Shown: positions 47,191-60,733, counted from the first letter of the stretch. The stretch is 64,000 nucleotides of DNA from Owenia fusiformis (GCA_903813345.2 CAIIXF020000011.1:21251754-21315753), one strand, 5' to 3'. The notes: generated from the sequence alone by a model not told the origin. Numbers and translations: made by a program.

Positions 47191-48056
47191 CACTCCCCTC
47201 CATAAGTTTGGCAACCTTTTTCCCCCATTGAACTACGTGTTAAAGCCACTTTACCTTTGAATTTTTATTTACTTAACCTGCGATGAAAATACTTATACTA
47301 TTGATGGAAACGTAATTTGACTTTAATTCCAATACCTCCAAATTTTCTCAATTTTTTTCCTCTATTACAATAGCTCGAAAATTGATGATGAATTTTTGAA
47401 AATCGACATTCCCATGTTAACCAATGGGAAATGGTAGGTTTGCCGCAAGTCATATGACAGAATATCCATCCATCCGAGTCCTTGCAAAAAATACGAGTTA
47501 GGCAGGTAATTGAATTTGCTAACTTTATTTAACAAAAAACTGATATGTTTCTTCAGGTTCAACAAAGTTATAGGGCTTTAAAGTCAAAATTGTTTTTCAA
47601 AAAACCTCTCCCATTGAAATAACACAGGAGGCGAAAAATAATTTTTAAAAATGACTTTGAAGCGCTGTAACTTTAATATTCATCAAATAAACTAAACACT
47701 TAGTGTTCAAAAAGGTAAGACAATTCAATTTTCTATATGAAAATATTTTTTGCTGAATCTTTTACTGAAAAGATATTCTGATTTCTGATTTGCCCTGAAC
47801 CCTCCATTTCCTATTGGATTACATGAGAATGACGATTTTCAAAAATTCATCAAATTTATCATCAATTTTCGACCTATTGTAATTGAGGAAAAAAATTGAG
47901 GAAATTTGGAGGTATTGGAAATAAAGTCAAGTTACGTTTCCATCAATATCATAAGTTATTTCATCGCCGGTTAAGTAAATAAAAATTCAAACGTAAAGTG
48001 GCTTTAACACGTAGTTCAATAGAGAAAAAAGGTTGCCAAACTTATGGAGGGGAGTG
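47191..48056. mobile_element. Tc1-like foldback miniature element
   Basis: Ends CACTCCCCTCCATAAGTTTG and its complement, with TA on both sides (47189-47190, 48057-48058). Arms of about 220 bp, with ACGTGTTAAAGCCACTTTAC, AATTTTCTCAATTTTTTTCC and TTCCAATACCTCCAAATTT inverted on the right. The centre (about 47410-47835) has no transposase. The ends follow the Tc1 pattern in which ...AAGTTTGG... is common. Confidence 0.8.
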
Positions 48057-48058
48057 TA

Positions 48059-51000
48059 CATGGGATAGTTCGTAATATCAGTTTCATGATTTTTGGAAAA
48101 TATGGGTTGTACATGGATATAAGAGCTCAGCTGTTTAGTTTAATATGTTAAGGTTAAACTATTCTACCATCCTGTGATATAGATCTTTTATTTTAGACAC
48201 CTAGGGAAAAAACTTCTAAATTGAGAAAGAATTCACTGCCAAACCCCATTATAATCACCTAAGGGCAAAATAAATACTCTACAACACTTAGAAGATCAAG
48301 GAGGATTGGTCCCCTGATTTCTATCAAATTATTGACCAAAAGAGCTCAAATTTATTGTAGTATCTTTCCAGACAATAAAGTACTTTTGAAACATTCATAT
48401 ATCGAATACCATTGGGATTATCTTTCTGTAGTGTGAAAATAATTTGTTGAGTACTAAGATCATAATTCACAAAGGAAAAGTTAAACTAAGTAAAACACAC
48501 AATGAATTTCCCCGATATGTACTCCTGAGTTTTAAGAAAATAGTGTAGACTGTAGATATGTGGAATTTCCAAATCAATATTAACCAGCAATAAAATTAAC
48601 TTCACTTTCACAACTGTTGACAATTCAGGGGTGTCTCCAGGATCTTTTCGAGGGGTGTGCAATACTACATCTAAAAAACTCCCATCATCATAGCTTGCAC
48701 TTGAAGTTGGCTCAAAAAGGGGAAGGTTGGTGGTGCGGTTACCCCCAATGCACCCGTCCCATTCTGGGACACATATGCAGTTGAATACCATCACTTTTAA
48801 GCACTACAAGAGTGTCTCTACTTGTCTCTTCTAGCTGTATCCAGTTTGTGCTCGAAAATACCATTCATTATGACCATTTATAGCAAATGATCAAATAGCG
48901 TGTTTCAGGCACCCATTTTAATGCTTGTCTCCTTATATGTTCTATTTTATGCCATACTTACAGGTGTGTTGTGTCTTTAAAGGTTAATGGTAATTGATAA
49001 TGGAATTTCTTTGAGTGTATTCTACCTGGGGAAATGCATGTAGAGAGGATACTCAATGTTTCTGGGACTAAAATAGCTTATGTTTAAGTGCTTGGGGGAG
49101 ATGAGGGAAGAGATGAAAAATTGCTTTTCAGAAAGTGTAGTAGTCTGGGGTTAAAAATTGAATGGAAAATTAATTTAGGCTTGGATTTGACAAAGAAATA
49201 TCTTGTCTGGTGTTTCTTAGAATTCTGATAAAATCTTGGTGAGAAAAATATGTTTTCTTGTCTTTCTGTTCAAAAAGCATAATAAGCAACATTTCAGAAC
49301 AAAATTAATGAATGTCCTTCTTAATAATAGAATCAACCATGGACACGATTACAAAAAAGTTTTGAATGGTGTTTGGCATGCAGTTGTCTAGGTTCAGTGT
49401 ATGGTGGTTGATGTTTGGTGTTAGGCATTCAGTATCTGTAACAAATGACAGGTGGTGACATTTTGCATGTTAATGCCTTGTATTTTCTCAGTTTGTATAT
49501 GTGAATGATAACATGACTAGTATATGCTATCTTTACCTTAGAACATTGCTATCATTTCTTAAACTGTCTTAATTCCTATAAGATCAATAGAGATTCAAGA
49601 ACGATAAGTTGAAGCAAATTGCCAGCGGTACTAAACAACCCCAATCTTAGCTACCATGGGACAACCCTTGCAATACAATGGTTTGTGAGATTATTAAACA
49701 TATCTCTGATAGCAAAGTTAACTCTACTTTGTGTTATATTGGAGTGATCATATTACAACATAAAATTGCAAAATTGTAGTGAATGGAAAGTTATCAACCA
49801 TATATGGAATGAATTATGTGTAGTCGGTAGTGTACTTGAAAATAACATGGGACTCCAATTAGGAAGTTATTAAAATTTCTTAACATACGGAACCTTATAA
49901 TGAATAATAACAGCCTGAAGAAACTAACAATTTTCATACAAAGATAAACTTATTTTGACATCTCACTTTTACTTGTATGCAATATTTATTTTTATAACAG
50001 GTCCTTGGGGACCCATGGCTGAATATAATGTTTATACTAGATTCTTCACCTGAAGATATTATCTCAACTTTGCTTTGTTGGCACCAACTGGCAAAGTAGT
50101 ACTTGATATGTTATGCATATTCTGCACAATAACTTTATAAAGTTCTTTAGAAATTGCCTTATATTTCATCTTTACATACTCTGTATTCACTTCATTTTTC
50201 CATAGGGAGCTGGACGAACAAATACGTCTATTTGCAATACAATTTAGAATACAGACTGTACATGTTTTTACCCCGTTTTTTGTTTATTCCTCTACTTCTT
50301 TTTTCTATATCTCTCCTTTTTTGCACTCTTTTTTTTATATTTTCCTCAAACCCTTTATTTCATATTTTGAAACGTGACTGTCCCGGGGATATTACCATAT
50401 TAGGTAAAAAATACACACTGGATCAATCACTGCCGCAACAAGCCACTCTCCATGATGGAATTTAATGCCTCAGTGCTTTAATAATAACCCACTTGCTTCA
50501 TTCAGATAGCTAATTTTTCCTTGATGGACGTTGAGCTGGTTTTAATTGTTCGTTCAATTCAGCGCTAATCAGAAGTATTATTCATGCTTTGGGAGTAATC
50601 ACACTAGCGCATCTTGTATTTTTCATGTCTCTGAACTTCCTTTTGATAATTACGATGAAAGAGATGCAAATTACTACATGCTCGAAGAATCTTGGATCTT
50701 TTTGTTTGTTTTTTACAGTTACTTGAAAATAAAGAAATGAATTCTATTCGAAGAGTTAGTGTTGAAAAAGCCATTATACTTCATCAGGACTTGTATTTTT
50801 GACACTTCACATTATTGTCAGGGAACCTCAAAGATTTATTGTAAGGGAACCATTCTTTTTTCAAGTTTCTTTTTTTATTTATTTGTTAAGTCATTTTGCA
50901 TTTCAAAAGCAAGAAAATCCATGTTTTACAGTTGCCTTGCAATAAAAATCAAACCGTGATCTTACTCCCCTTGCTGTGCTGTTTTGGAAATGTCTCATAT

Positions 51001-52566
51001 TTTGCCTCATGAAGAACCCAGGGAGGATGGGGGGGGGGTTCTGTTTCTATGATTAGTTTTGTTAAGTGTTAAAATAACCTTGAAGGATGCCATTGTTGAA
51101 TAAATAGGATATTTCATTCAATATCCACAATCCAATATGTCTTTTATTCCTAAAACAAGATATTTCCCCTTGGATCTAATAAAGACCATATTTAATCCCT
51201 CTAATGACTGATATAACCCAATCCCCTAATCTGAATCCAAGAAACCCCTTTATCATAATAGGGTTTAACAGTTTATCTCTATCCCAATGGGGCCTCTTGT
51301 TTATGCTATGTATTATATTGTCAACATTATTAGGATCACTCATTTCGAAGGTTAACATAGTAGTATCGCATCCTCTCTTACACGGTTGTCTCATGCAATG
51401 AGAATCCAAGTAAGGGTACTATACTTCTACTGAATTCAGCGCTCCTTATTTTGGCGGATTTACTGTATGAACATTTGGCGATTACTTAATTTGACGGAAT
51501 AGCAATATTGAAATGTGTATATTTATAGTGTATATTTATGATTGAAATATTTAATATTGAATTTGGTGGCTACTTAATTTGGCAGACCTTAACAATTAAA
51601 ATGGCTGCCAAATTAAGTAGAAGTATGGTAGATGGTAGCAGCTATCTCATGGCTGTTTCCTTATATACGATGTGTGTTTCAAAAGTTTGTTTCTTTTTGC
51701 TCGAGACATGAATTGTGGGTGGTTCTTACCGAAACTTTTAAAATACACCATATATGCAATTATCTTCATTTGACTTAAGGTTTTTGTTCCTAACTTGAAA
51801 ATTATTATTTTGTTTTTACTATTTTATTACATGGTACCTAAAGTAATAATATTATTGTTAATTGTGCTTTAAATAATACAATTAATAATGAAACAATGTG
51901 TGATCTCATTGAAGACTTTTTGATTTATTTTATTTGTCATTTTGAATTGTGAGTATCAATTTATTGTTGCCATAGTAACCTGTACATGTATGTATATATT
52001 ACGTGTATTGCTTGCACAATTTGTTTTAAGTATGTGTTAAGAACTGTCATGTGAGTTAGTTCACAAGTGAGCAAAAAAGTACATGTACATAAAAAAAAGT
52101 AAAGAAAAATGAATGTAAAAAATCTTCTAATTTTATCATCAAGGTGCACTAACCTAAGTGTCGGCTATGGGATTTATCTACTATTTCATGACCAACTCAT
52201 TTATATATGAATGGAATAGTGTCAGGTTCTATTCATATTTAAATGAGTTACCCATAAAATAGTAAGTTAATCCAGTAGCCGATAGGCGTTAGTTGCATTC
52301 AGGAATACAAGCTTAGATTCACACATGTGATGTATCATGTATGAATAGGTAATAGCAATTGCTGGTGTCTAATAATGATGACCATAAAACCTTATAGTGG
52401 TGGAAAAGTGTTGTAATATGAATAATCCTGTGTTATTAAACGAGAAATATTGTCTGCAGGGACAACTTGGCATGTTTGAAACCATTAGTACCATTTCTTC
52501 TGAATCCATAGAGTCTTCTTAATATATAGTGTATTTCTTCATAATGCAAAAGGAAATATATGACAA
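48059..52566. other. Intergenic stretch without recognisable gene
   Basis: No coding frame I can support. Contains one copy of the 110-bp repeat (49367-49480). A 103-codon frame at 50154-50465 is Phe/Leu-rich and follows an AG acceptor-like site (50202), but shows no known domain. At 51430-51625 TTAATTTGGC-type words recur in both orientations. Confidence 0.5.
49367..49480 (+). repeat. 110-bp interspersed repeat, copy 5
   Basis: TGGTGTTAGGCATTCAGTAT, CTGTAACAAATGACAGGTGG, TGACATTTTGCATGTTAATG; the best-kept core. Confidence 0.6.
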
Positions 52567-52758
52567 CAGTGAAACCTGTATATCCGAACACCTCTCTTAT
52601 CTGAACACCTCCCAATGTGAACACTTTTTCTCAGTCCCAATTTTTTTGTCTTCCATAGGCCATGGACTCACATATTAAAAAACTTGAAATATGAACATCT
52701 GCCAATCCAAACACTTTTGGCTGTTCACAGAGACATTTGGATTAGACAGATTTTACTG
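52567..52758 (+). mobile_element. Full-length pogo/Tigger-like miniature element
   Basis: Ends CAGTGAAACCTGT and ACAGATTTTACTG are inverted, with TA outside the right end. Inside are CCGAACACCTCTCTTATCTG and CACTTTTGGCTGTTCACAG. The CAGTnnAACCT start with TCCGAA nearby is the Tigger/pogo style. Best copy in the window. Confidence 0.65.
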
Positions 52759-54617
52759 TATATTGTGAACATATTATGCGGACTACATACACTGAATCAT
52801 CTCTTAAATAAGACTCAGGATTTGTGGAACACTTAGAAGAATCATTATTGGTATAGCTGTTATACACCAGGGTTACATTGCTTCTTCACAAAACCTTTTG
52901 AAAAAAACCATCAAATGGATGATCTTGTGCCTGCATAACACCTCAAAAATCCTTCATTACGAAGCATTTCGTTAAAAATGCTTCTCAATGAAGCAATTAA
53001 ACCCGCTTTGTAACTCTAACCATTCTCTTTGATGTAAATTGTAATATCTTTGATCGCAAAATTGAAATATTAAAATGTCCAATAATTTAGTTGTTATGGT
53101 AATGGACCATAAAACATTATAACTTCTAGATTATTACACATTAAATCTTATTTCATTGCTAAAATTGTTTTTTATATTGTTCCACCCTCAGAGGTTATTT
53201 TTTATATTGCCAATATTGGATTTTATATTGTTTAAAATGTTTTTTTCATCAATCGTACCAGTATAAAGTTTTGATTAAGATCATAATTCAAGTTTTAAGT
53301 TCTGGCTCTGTGACTTATGACTCAGAACTTTGTATATTTTATTGACTTTTAGGATATCATGACATGACAAAATAGTACAACATATATTTATCAAAGTATG
53401 GGCACTACATTACATTGAATATTCAACATTTAAATATTGAAATTATATCTGTCAAACGACGGTATACTAATTCTATACTTAATAATTTATACTAAAATTT
53501 AACAATTAAACATTTCACTACCACTGGGCATGGACATAACAATTTAAGTGGAATTGGAGAGAGTCTGTGGTAGTCTCAAATTTAAAAAAAAAGCAAAATT
53601 TAATTAAGACATCAAAATGTGTTTGAAATCATACCTAACCTTTACATAGCTTGGGAAAACTAGTTTTAAAAAATCAAAGTTGTGATCCCTTCAAAGCCCT
53701 TACACACATGATAACTGTAACATAACAGTTGTTACAATAGTATGTAATTACAAAGTATGACATCTGCATATAGTAATGTCAATCAATTCAGTCAATTATA
53801 TTTTATTGGATTAGGGGGAGGGGGTTAACTTCATTAAACAGCCTCCCGCAGAGAAACTTAACATTTCTTTGTTATTATTACTAATGAGTAGCTGATTCTA
53901 GTATGACATGATAAATTTCTTTTTGTAAAATAAATGGGATAATTATCTGGTGGTTCCCAGTAATTTACAAAGTGAATGGTAAATTATGCAATTTCTACTA
54001 TAGGAAATGTATGTTCTGGTAGAGATTTATTTCGTTGAGTCAAAGGGGTGGGAGACTGTTTGCTTGAGTAAATCTAATCGCAGACTAAGGGTATTATTGT
54101 TTAATATAGTAAAAGCATGTAATGCCTAATTGGAAAATAATTCTTTGTGGAAAATAGTATGTTAAATGTGGCTACAGGCTTAAGAGTGAGCTCCATTCTG
54201 CAGGTTATGCCTGTATTTTGAAAGATACAAAAATTTGAAAAAATTTAGATAAATCAGTTGGTTGCAGGCACTTTTACAATATGATGCTGAGAAATTTTTA
54301 ATCCCACCTGTGAAATTCTAGAATATAACGAGAGAATAATTCACAATTTTTGCACAATTAACTGATTAAAGAGCTCAAGTTCGCTCCATTAGCATTTTGT
54401 GTAAATAAGTTAGCTCAATGACTGGAAAATAACAAAGAAGTGGTAGAGACTGCAGTCCGTCGCAATAATATATAGAGGTAAAATATAATATCTGATAGAA
54501 CCAGTGTCAATTAGTCGCTAGAGTAGGTTGCGGTGGTCTCAGAAATTTTATATTTACTAAATGCAGGTTTGTGTATTGGAACATGTTGTTATAGTTCCCT
54601 ACCTTACCTTTTCTGTG
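52759..54617. other. Intergenic stretch without recognisable gene
   Basis: AT-rich sequence with no supported frame, RNA or clear mobile element. Confidence 0.6.
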
Positions 54618-54720
54618 AACAATGTTCAGTGTTTGGTGGTTGGTGTTTGGTTGTTGGCATCTGATGTTTGGCACCTGTAACAAATCGCAGGTTGTTACAT
54701 TTTGTGTGAAAATGCCTTGT
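54618..54720 (+). repeat. 110-bp interspersed repeat, copy 6
   Basis: TTTGGTGGTTGGTGTTTGGT, CTGTAACAAATCGCAGGTTG, TTACATTTTGTG. Confidence 0.5.
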
Positions 54721-54758
54721 TTAGGATTAAAATAATATATTTTTATTATTTATTTCAG

Positions 54759-55091
54759 ATTTGAAAAGAGTGATTCCTGCCGCAACAAACAAGACAAATC
54801 AGCACATAAACTGAATAGAACACAAACATAGCCTAAAATACGCCGCAGCTCATCTCTGCGTCTGGTGCACAAGAAATAGCATCAAAAATTCCATTTCTCA
54901 AAGTTATGACTTAATGGAGCAGATAGTGATATAGGAGTACCCAGTGAGAAATAAATGTCTTTAATGTGCTATAGTGATACTGAAAGGATGTAATTACAAA
55001 TGACATGTTGGAGAGAAAATCCGGAATTTATTACTCCATTGAAAAATAAAGATTACACTCAGCTGTAAAGTACGTTAAGCGCTACTTTGAG
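54759..55091 (+). other. Candidate non-coding exon
   Basis: Good acceptor (TTATTTATTTCAG) and donor (GTAAGA) enclose 333 bp with stops in all frames and slightly higher GC and CG content (GCCGCAGCTCATCTCTGCGT) than its surroundings. Could be a leader exon or long non-coding RNA. Weak. Confidence 0.2.
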
Positions 55092-55343
55092 GTAAGAAAT
55101 CACAAACTTGTCTTTCTCGTGTCTCATCTTTCTTGTCTTGTCTATAGTTTAGTTGTGTCTGCTCCTTTTAGGGCTCTCTAATGATTTTGTATGACAAGAT
55201 TGTCAAAAGCATATGACAAGATTGTCAAAAGAAGGTTATGACAAGATTTCATCAATGAGGCATAATATGCTTTATCTGTGAGGTAAAGGAGAGATTTTAA
55301 TTGATTTTAAGTCACCGCCAGAAGTGGTAACATACTGTTCATA

Positions 55344-55456
55344 GTCTCCAACTTTTTTGTTGATGGTGCTTGGTGGTCATTGCAAGAAATGGTGTTCAGC
55401 AGTTGGCATATATAACAAATGGCAGGTGGTGACATTTTGCATGTAAATGCCCTGTT
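55344..55456 (+). repeat. 110-bp interspersed repeat, copy 7 (family description)
   Basis: TCTCCAACTTTTTTGTTGAT, GGTGTTCAGCAGTTGGCATA, TAACAAATGGCAGGTGGTGA, CATTTTGCATGTAAATGCCC. All seven copies found in the window lie on the + strand. No inverted ends, no clear A- or B-box, so neither a miniature DNA element nor a tRNA-SINE can be claimed. Confidence 0.6.
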
Positions 55457-56008
55457 ACTTCTTAACTATAGTTGCAATTTGCAGCATTTGTATTTCCATG
55501 AATGTTGTGAGGGTTGTTTGTTTGCTTACATCAGAGTTTCTCTCCTATTTTTGTTAAACAAGTTCTAGGATAGGTGTCTAGCTAGGTACACTCTACTCTA
55601 GGTGCACAGATACACCTGTAGCCATAGGGTCTTTATAATCAATCTGACATAGATCTTGACCCCGATGTAAGTCAAAACTCCAAATAAAACTCATCAGATC
55701 CAGTGCGTCACCATCTAATTCTACCCTAGACACCTAGTGCAGATTTCAATGTACAATTTGCTTATCATCAACTCAACGTAAAAGTTATGTTTATTACCTT
55801 AGTAAAAATAGTTGACAATTATATAGCCTTTTGATACAATCTAACCACCATACTAAACGAAGGCAATTAAATTAGAAATTGTGCTACCATAACAGACAAA
55901 GCCTAATGACGTTATTCACCTTCACAAAAAAATGATGTTACACTTTACAAATTATCTAATAAGACTAATGAAAATTCCAATATGATACTTTATAATAAAT
56001 AAATTGGA

Positions 56009-56752
56009 ATGTTATAAAAACCCTTCGACCTGCACCTTCGACCTACAGCTTCGACCTACAGGGTGCCCAAAAAGCGGGCCAAAAAGAAAGTTACAAAAAC
56101 CCTTCGACCTGCACCTTTGACTTTTCTTATGAAAATTGTCAAAAAATATTTCTTTGAAAAACGATTAAGTCCAACTTCACATAATTTGTGAAATTGAACG
56201 GAGCTCTGTCCTCGTCGAAAGCTAGCTGTCATCTCTTGAGTTTACATCGGCGAAATACTTTATAGGCCTGGTGACGTCATCACTTTTCGGATAAGATTTC
56301 GAAGTTAAATAACAAGTTATTGACGCCATATCCCGTTTTAATATTGATCACACAACAAGACTATAATTGGAACTCAATAAATAGAACAGTAATTGATTAC
56401 TACTTACTCTAATTTTACTTCGATTCAATCGAAACTAAGCCAGGAATTAAGTTCTAAAAAGGGAACCTTCCATTTAAACTACCCGATTGACTGCCCGATC
56501 AACATCAACAGAATCTTAATTTGATAACATGAAAATGCTATTTCACCCCTGTAACTAAACCTAGAGTACTGCAAACGTTGCTACAATTTAAGATCTTAAT
56601 GATCTCACCTATGAACCACAAATCAGTGACTCTTGCGTGGTCTGAGATCGGCAAAAATAGCTTCTATAATATTTTCTTTTTGGACACCCTGTAAGTCGAA
56701 GGTGAAGGTCGAAGGTGCAGGTCGAAGGTCAAAGGGTTTTTATAATATTCCA
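56009..56752. mobile_element. 744-bp element with minisatellite-like inverted ends
   Basis: GTTATAAAAACCCTTCGACC at the left is mirrored by GGTCAAAGGGTTTTTATAAT at the right. Both ends are built of short direct units CTTCGACCTGCAC/CTTCGACCTACAG (right: GTCGAAGGTGCAG). Just inside are ACAGGGTGCCC and GGACACCCTGTAA, themselves mariner-like ends, so a mariner-like unit may be wrapped by the repeats. Confidence 0.6.
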
Positions 56753-57106
56753 AATAAATTCAGAGGTAAAAGGAAATTGTGTGTGATCATGCTCAACACA
56801 GTGCCAACATTTTTACTCAGCATGCTTATTTAATACAATTATTTTTATCATAATACATACCAAACATCTCAACTCGTCAATATGCATAACTGCATTTTTC
56901 ACTTAAAGATAGCGCTGCTACAGAGTGCTTTCTGGAACTATATTCCAATTAGTTTTAAACATTGATTTTTTTGTCCAAAAAGGAATGACATGATATAATG
57001 TATGAGGCCTGATTCAAACATAGTTGACAGGCAAGCAGTATGGTTGGTTTAGATCTTTGGTTTGAATCTTAATTTACTGGCTGATTTCTATTTATTATGT
57101 TTTTAG

Positions 57107-57181
57107 GATAGCCAAAGCATACAGGGATGTGATAAAAAATTTGCAGCCAAGCCGATAGTGAAAGTTCTGAAGATTTGAAAG
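57107..57181 (+). other. Candidate non-coding exon
   Basis: TTATGTTTTTAG acceptor and GTATGTG donor bound 75 bp. Possible next exon after 54759-55091. No long frame. Confidence 0.2.
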
Positions 57182-57335
57182 GTATGTGATGTTCATTTCT
57201 AAAATTGTCTGTTTTTGATTGAATATAATAAGAAATTATTTATTTTTTATTTCTTTCAAGATAAAGATTCTTTGAGGTAGGGGTTAGTAGAGAAATGTCT
57301 CTTCAAGTGAATCTCTCATTATGACAAACAACTAA

Positions 57336-57661
57336 ACCCCTAAAAAACTAAATGAAGAGATTGACCATTTTGTGTTCAATAACTAAATGAAGCAATTGAC
57401 CATTTTGTGTTCAATAACTAAATGAAGCGATTGACCATTTTGTGTTCAATAACTAAATGAAGTGATTGACCATTTTGTGTTCAATAACTAAATGAAGCTA
57501 TTGACCATTTTGTGTTCAATAACTAAATGAAGCGATTGACCATTTTGTGTTCAATAACTAAATGAAGCGATTGACCATTTTGTGTTCAATAACTAAATGA
57601 AGTGATTGACCATTTTGTGTTCAATAACTAAATGAAGCGATTGACCATTTGTGTTCAATAA
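57336..57661. repeat. 35-bp minisatellite, nine copies
   Basis: Unit AATAACTAAATGAAGCGATT plus GACCATTTTGTGTTC; copies nearly identical, changes mostly at one site (GCG/GTG/GCT). Confidence 0.95.
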
Positions 57662-57861
57662 CCGACAGTAACCAGTTTCCTAACAAATCCTTTGCTTTAA
57701 CATTTAAGGAAAACACAGTTTTGGATGGGTTTACTTGATTCTAATTGATTTTAAAAAGGTTGAACATGTAAGTACAAGTACCATAACGAATCAACCAAAA
57801 CATAATAAAGTCACAGATAGAAAAGAATCATCATAATTAAGGAAACAAATCTCCAGCATAT

Positions 57862-58381
57862 CAAACAATAATGTAGCATACAAAGAAACAGTGGCTAACA
57901 CCAAACAATAATGTAGCATTCAAAGAAACAGTGGCTAACACCAAACAATAATGTAGCATTCAAAGAAACAGTGCCTAACACCAAACAATAATGTAGCATT
58001 CAAAGAAACAGTCCTAACACCAAACAATAATGTAGCACTCAAAGAAACAGTGCCTAACACCAAACAATAATGTAGCACTCAAAGAAACAGTGCCTAACAC
58101 CAAACAATAATGTAACATATAAAGAAACAGTGCCTAACACCAAACAATAATGTAGCACTCAAAGAAACAGTGCCTAACACCAAACAATAATGTAACATAT
58201 AAAGAAACAGTGCCTAACACCAAACAATAATGTAGCACTCAAAGAAACAGTTCCTAACACCAAACAATAATGTAGCACTCAAAGAAACAGTGCCTTACAC
58301 CAAACAATAATGTAGCACTCAAAGAAACAGTGCCTAACACCAAACAAGAATGTAGCACTCAAAGAAACAGTGCCTAACACC
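57862..58381. repeat. 40-bp minisatellite, thirteen copies
   Basis: Unit CAAACAATAATGTAGCACTC plus AAAGAAACAGTGCCTAACAC. Variants GTAGCATTC at the left, GTAACATAT twice in the middle, GTAGCACTC elsewhere: the variants are grouped, as expected from local unit duplication. Confidence 0.95.
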
Positions 58382-60733
58382 ACATTTCCTCACCACTAAG
58401 ACATCATTATCAGAGATCCTCTAAGGACTGAGTCAGTATTTAAAATTAGGTGAGGCAAAAATGAATAGATGAGGCAAATTGAGGCTAAATGAGGTATATT
58501 ACAATTTTAGTGAGATCTGTTGCCTCGACTGCCTCATGCCTCAGCTACATCAATGTCCTCAATGAGTTTATGGCCTTGATGTAGTTAGTCAAAACATTAG
58601 CCCATCTCCATTTTTTTCCAAAAACATTTTTTTTAGATATTTGTATTTAATGATGCAAATATGGCTCTCAGATATATGCTCACAATGTACTGGAGGCTTG
58701 AGGGTATGTTGTGCAATCCACCCGTCTGGAAATGTCCCCCCCCCTCTTGGGAAATCCTTTGGACGAGGCTGAAACAAGATTTACTATGCAGGATGATCTT
58801 GATTAAATTCACCTGGATTGTCATTGATTATTTGATCATCGCCAAAGTTCTCATATTCCAAAAGAATTGATTTTTTGGGAAATCAACGACTGAATTATTA
58901 CTCGAGGGCATCAACGTCTTTGTGCATAAAACGTCTTTAAATTAACGGATTAGTTTGTAAAACACAGAAGGGTGAATTCAAGTGAACCAATATTGACTTA
59001 TTATAATCAAACGTATTAACAAGTTTGGCATTCACTTTGTACTAAATTGTCTGAATTAAAAAGGGAAATGTATGTTGTGACAAAATTAATGTTTAAAAAA
59101 TTATCAAGTAATGTAAATCAAATTGGGTTAATAAACTCACTTTAGAAAAAAATATTATAATTGTTTAAAGAGGAATGCTTCTACTTTATCAGTGTTCCTA
59201 AAGATTTGGAAAAAATGATTTTTGAAAGATATAGCAAATAATGTAAATCTGCAGAACTGAAGACTTTCTAGGAGACTTCACAAGAAAAATTACTTTCCTT
59301 TCTAATTTAATTCAAATACCGTAACTTAAAAAAGAAGGAGGGGGGCGCTACTAGCAAAAGCAAAAACTTCTCTGTTGAGGACATTCCCATACAAACAATA
59401 GCACATGGACCCCTAGACTATCATCATGGCTCCCACAAGAAAAGAACACTTTAACATGAATGATTTCAACAGTCAAATAACTCAATATAGGCCATGACAG
59501 GGTTATATCATTATATGGCTCCCTTATGAGATTGGAGCACTTGCTTCTGAAAACATACAATATGAATGGGCAAAATGGGAATTATTTTAATGTACAAGGG
59601 AATATATTTATCATTCAAAGCAAAAGTGTATGTAAAAGTAATATTTAAAAGTTCTTTGAGGTCATTCAGTGGGACAAAATTAATGGGAAGAGGGACGCGG
59701 GTCAGATGGCAGGACACGGCATGGATACATGGTGGTTAAAACAAATGGTAGCAAGATATGCCCATCATACCAAATATGAAAATGTTTCATTAGGTGATGA
59801 GCCCATGTTGGCCATGTAAATGAATGACTTTGCTTTCCTTGAAACTGTCTATTAATTGATTAATAATTAATCTGTATAAGGAAAGTTTGAAAGCTACATA
59901 TTATATGAAAGTTAGAGATCATAGAAACCAGCTTCTGCATGGGAAATGGGAACAGGAAATGTTTGTGACTTTGAACAAAACATACAAAAACACATTTAAT
60001 GCTTGAAAAATTATTTTCCCTGCGGATGTTCTATGAAATATTCCCCGAGGTCACATATTGAATGTTATTGAAAGCAAAAATCAGGTCTTTAACTTTCTTG
60101 AGGTTCCCCAAGAATTTCCATTTCTTGTCATAGTAAATCATGGCTGATTTCACTTTAAAATTGAATTTAAATGGAGTGTATTTCTTTACAATTTAGAGTC
60201 TATACTTCACGTGTGTTACTTTAGTCATCATTATCACCCATTTCCTGGTTTTCTCGTCTATTTTATTATACGAACATGGCTGTCTCAAATTTTTAGGCAA
60301 GGGTGATCTTATGTGTTATAACAATTATAACAGGAAAGTGCAAATTCTGTAGTGTACATCTTTTTTATTTTCGTTATGAAATCAATATTATAGACAGTTA
60401 TGAGGGTTGAACAAGGTTTAGAACATCAAATATGTCCATTAATATGATCTATAGCATTATTTTTAGTTCTAATTGTTTGGGATTAAGGTCATAATGTTGC
60501 AAGATCCACAATATTCAAACCTAGTTGAACATGTTTAGTCCAAACAGATAGATTTGATAATAAACAGTTGAAATTTAGTATTTGACTTTTCAAAGGTCAA
60601 TGAATTCCGCTAATGTGTCACAAATGTATCCTTAACTAAAATATCACAAAATGACTTAACTAAATTATCACAAAGTAGCTTTATGAGAGTTATAGCATCC
60701 TTCTTCAAGGACTTCATTCATGCTTAAATTATC
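58382..60733. other. Intergenic stretch without recognisable gene
   Basis: No supported frame. At 58430-58560 GAGGCA words recur (TGAGGCAAAAATG, TGAGGCAAATTGAGGC). The rest is featureless AT-rich DNA. Confidence 0.55.

Noticed and set aside
46772-47249. 143- and 81-codon minus-strand frames
   Set aside because: They are the 29-bp array; no start context, domain or composition of a real protein.
50154-50465. 103-codon Phe/Leu-rich frame after an AG site
   Set aside because: Composition follows T-rich DNA; no homology seen by eye.
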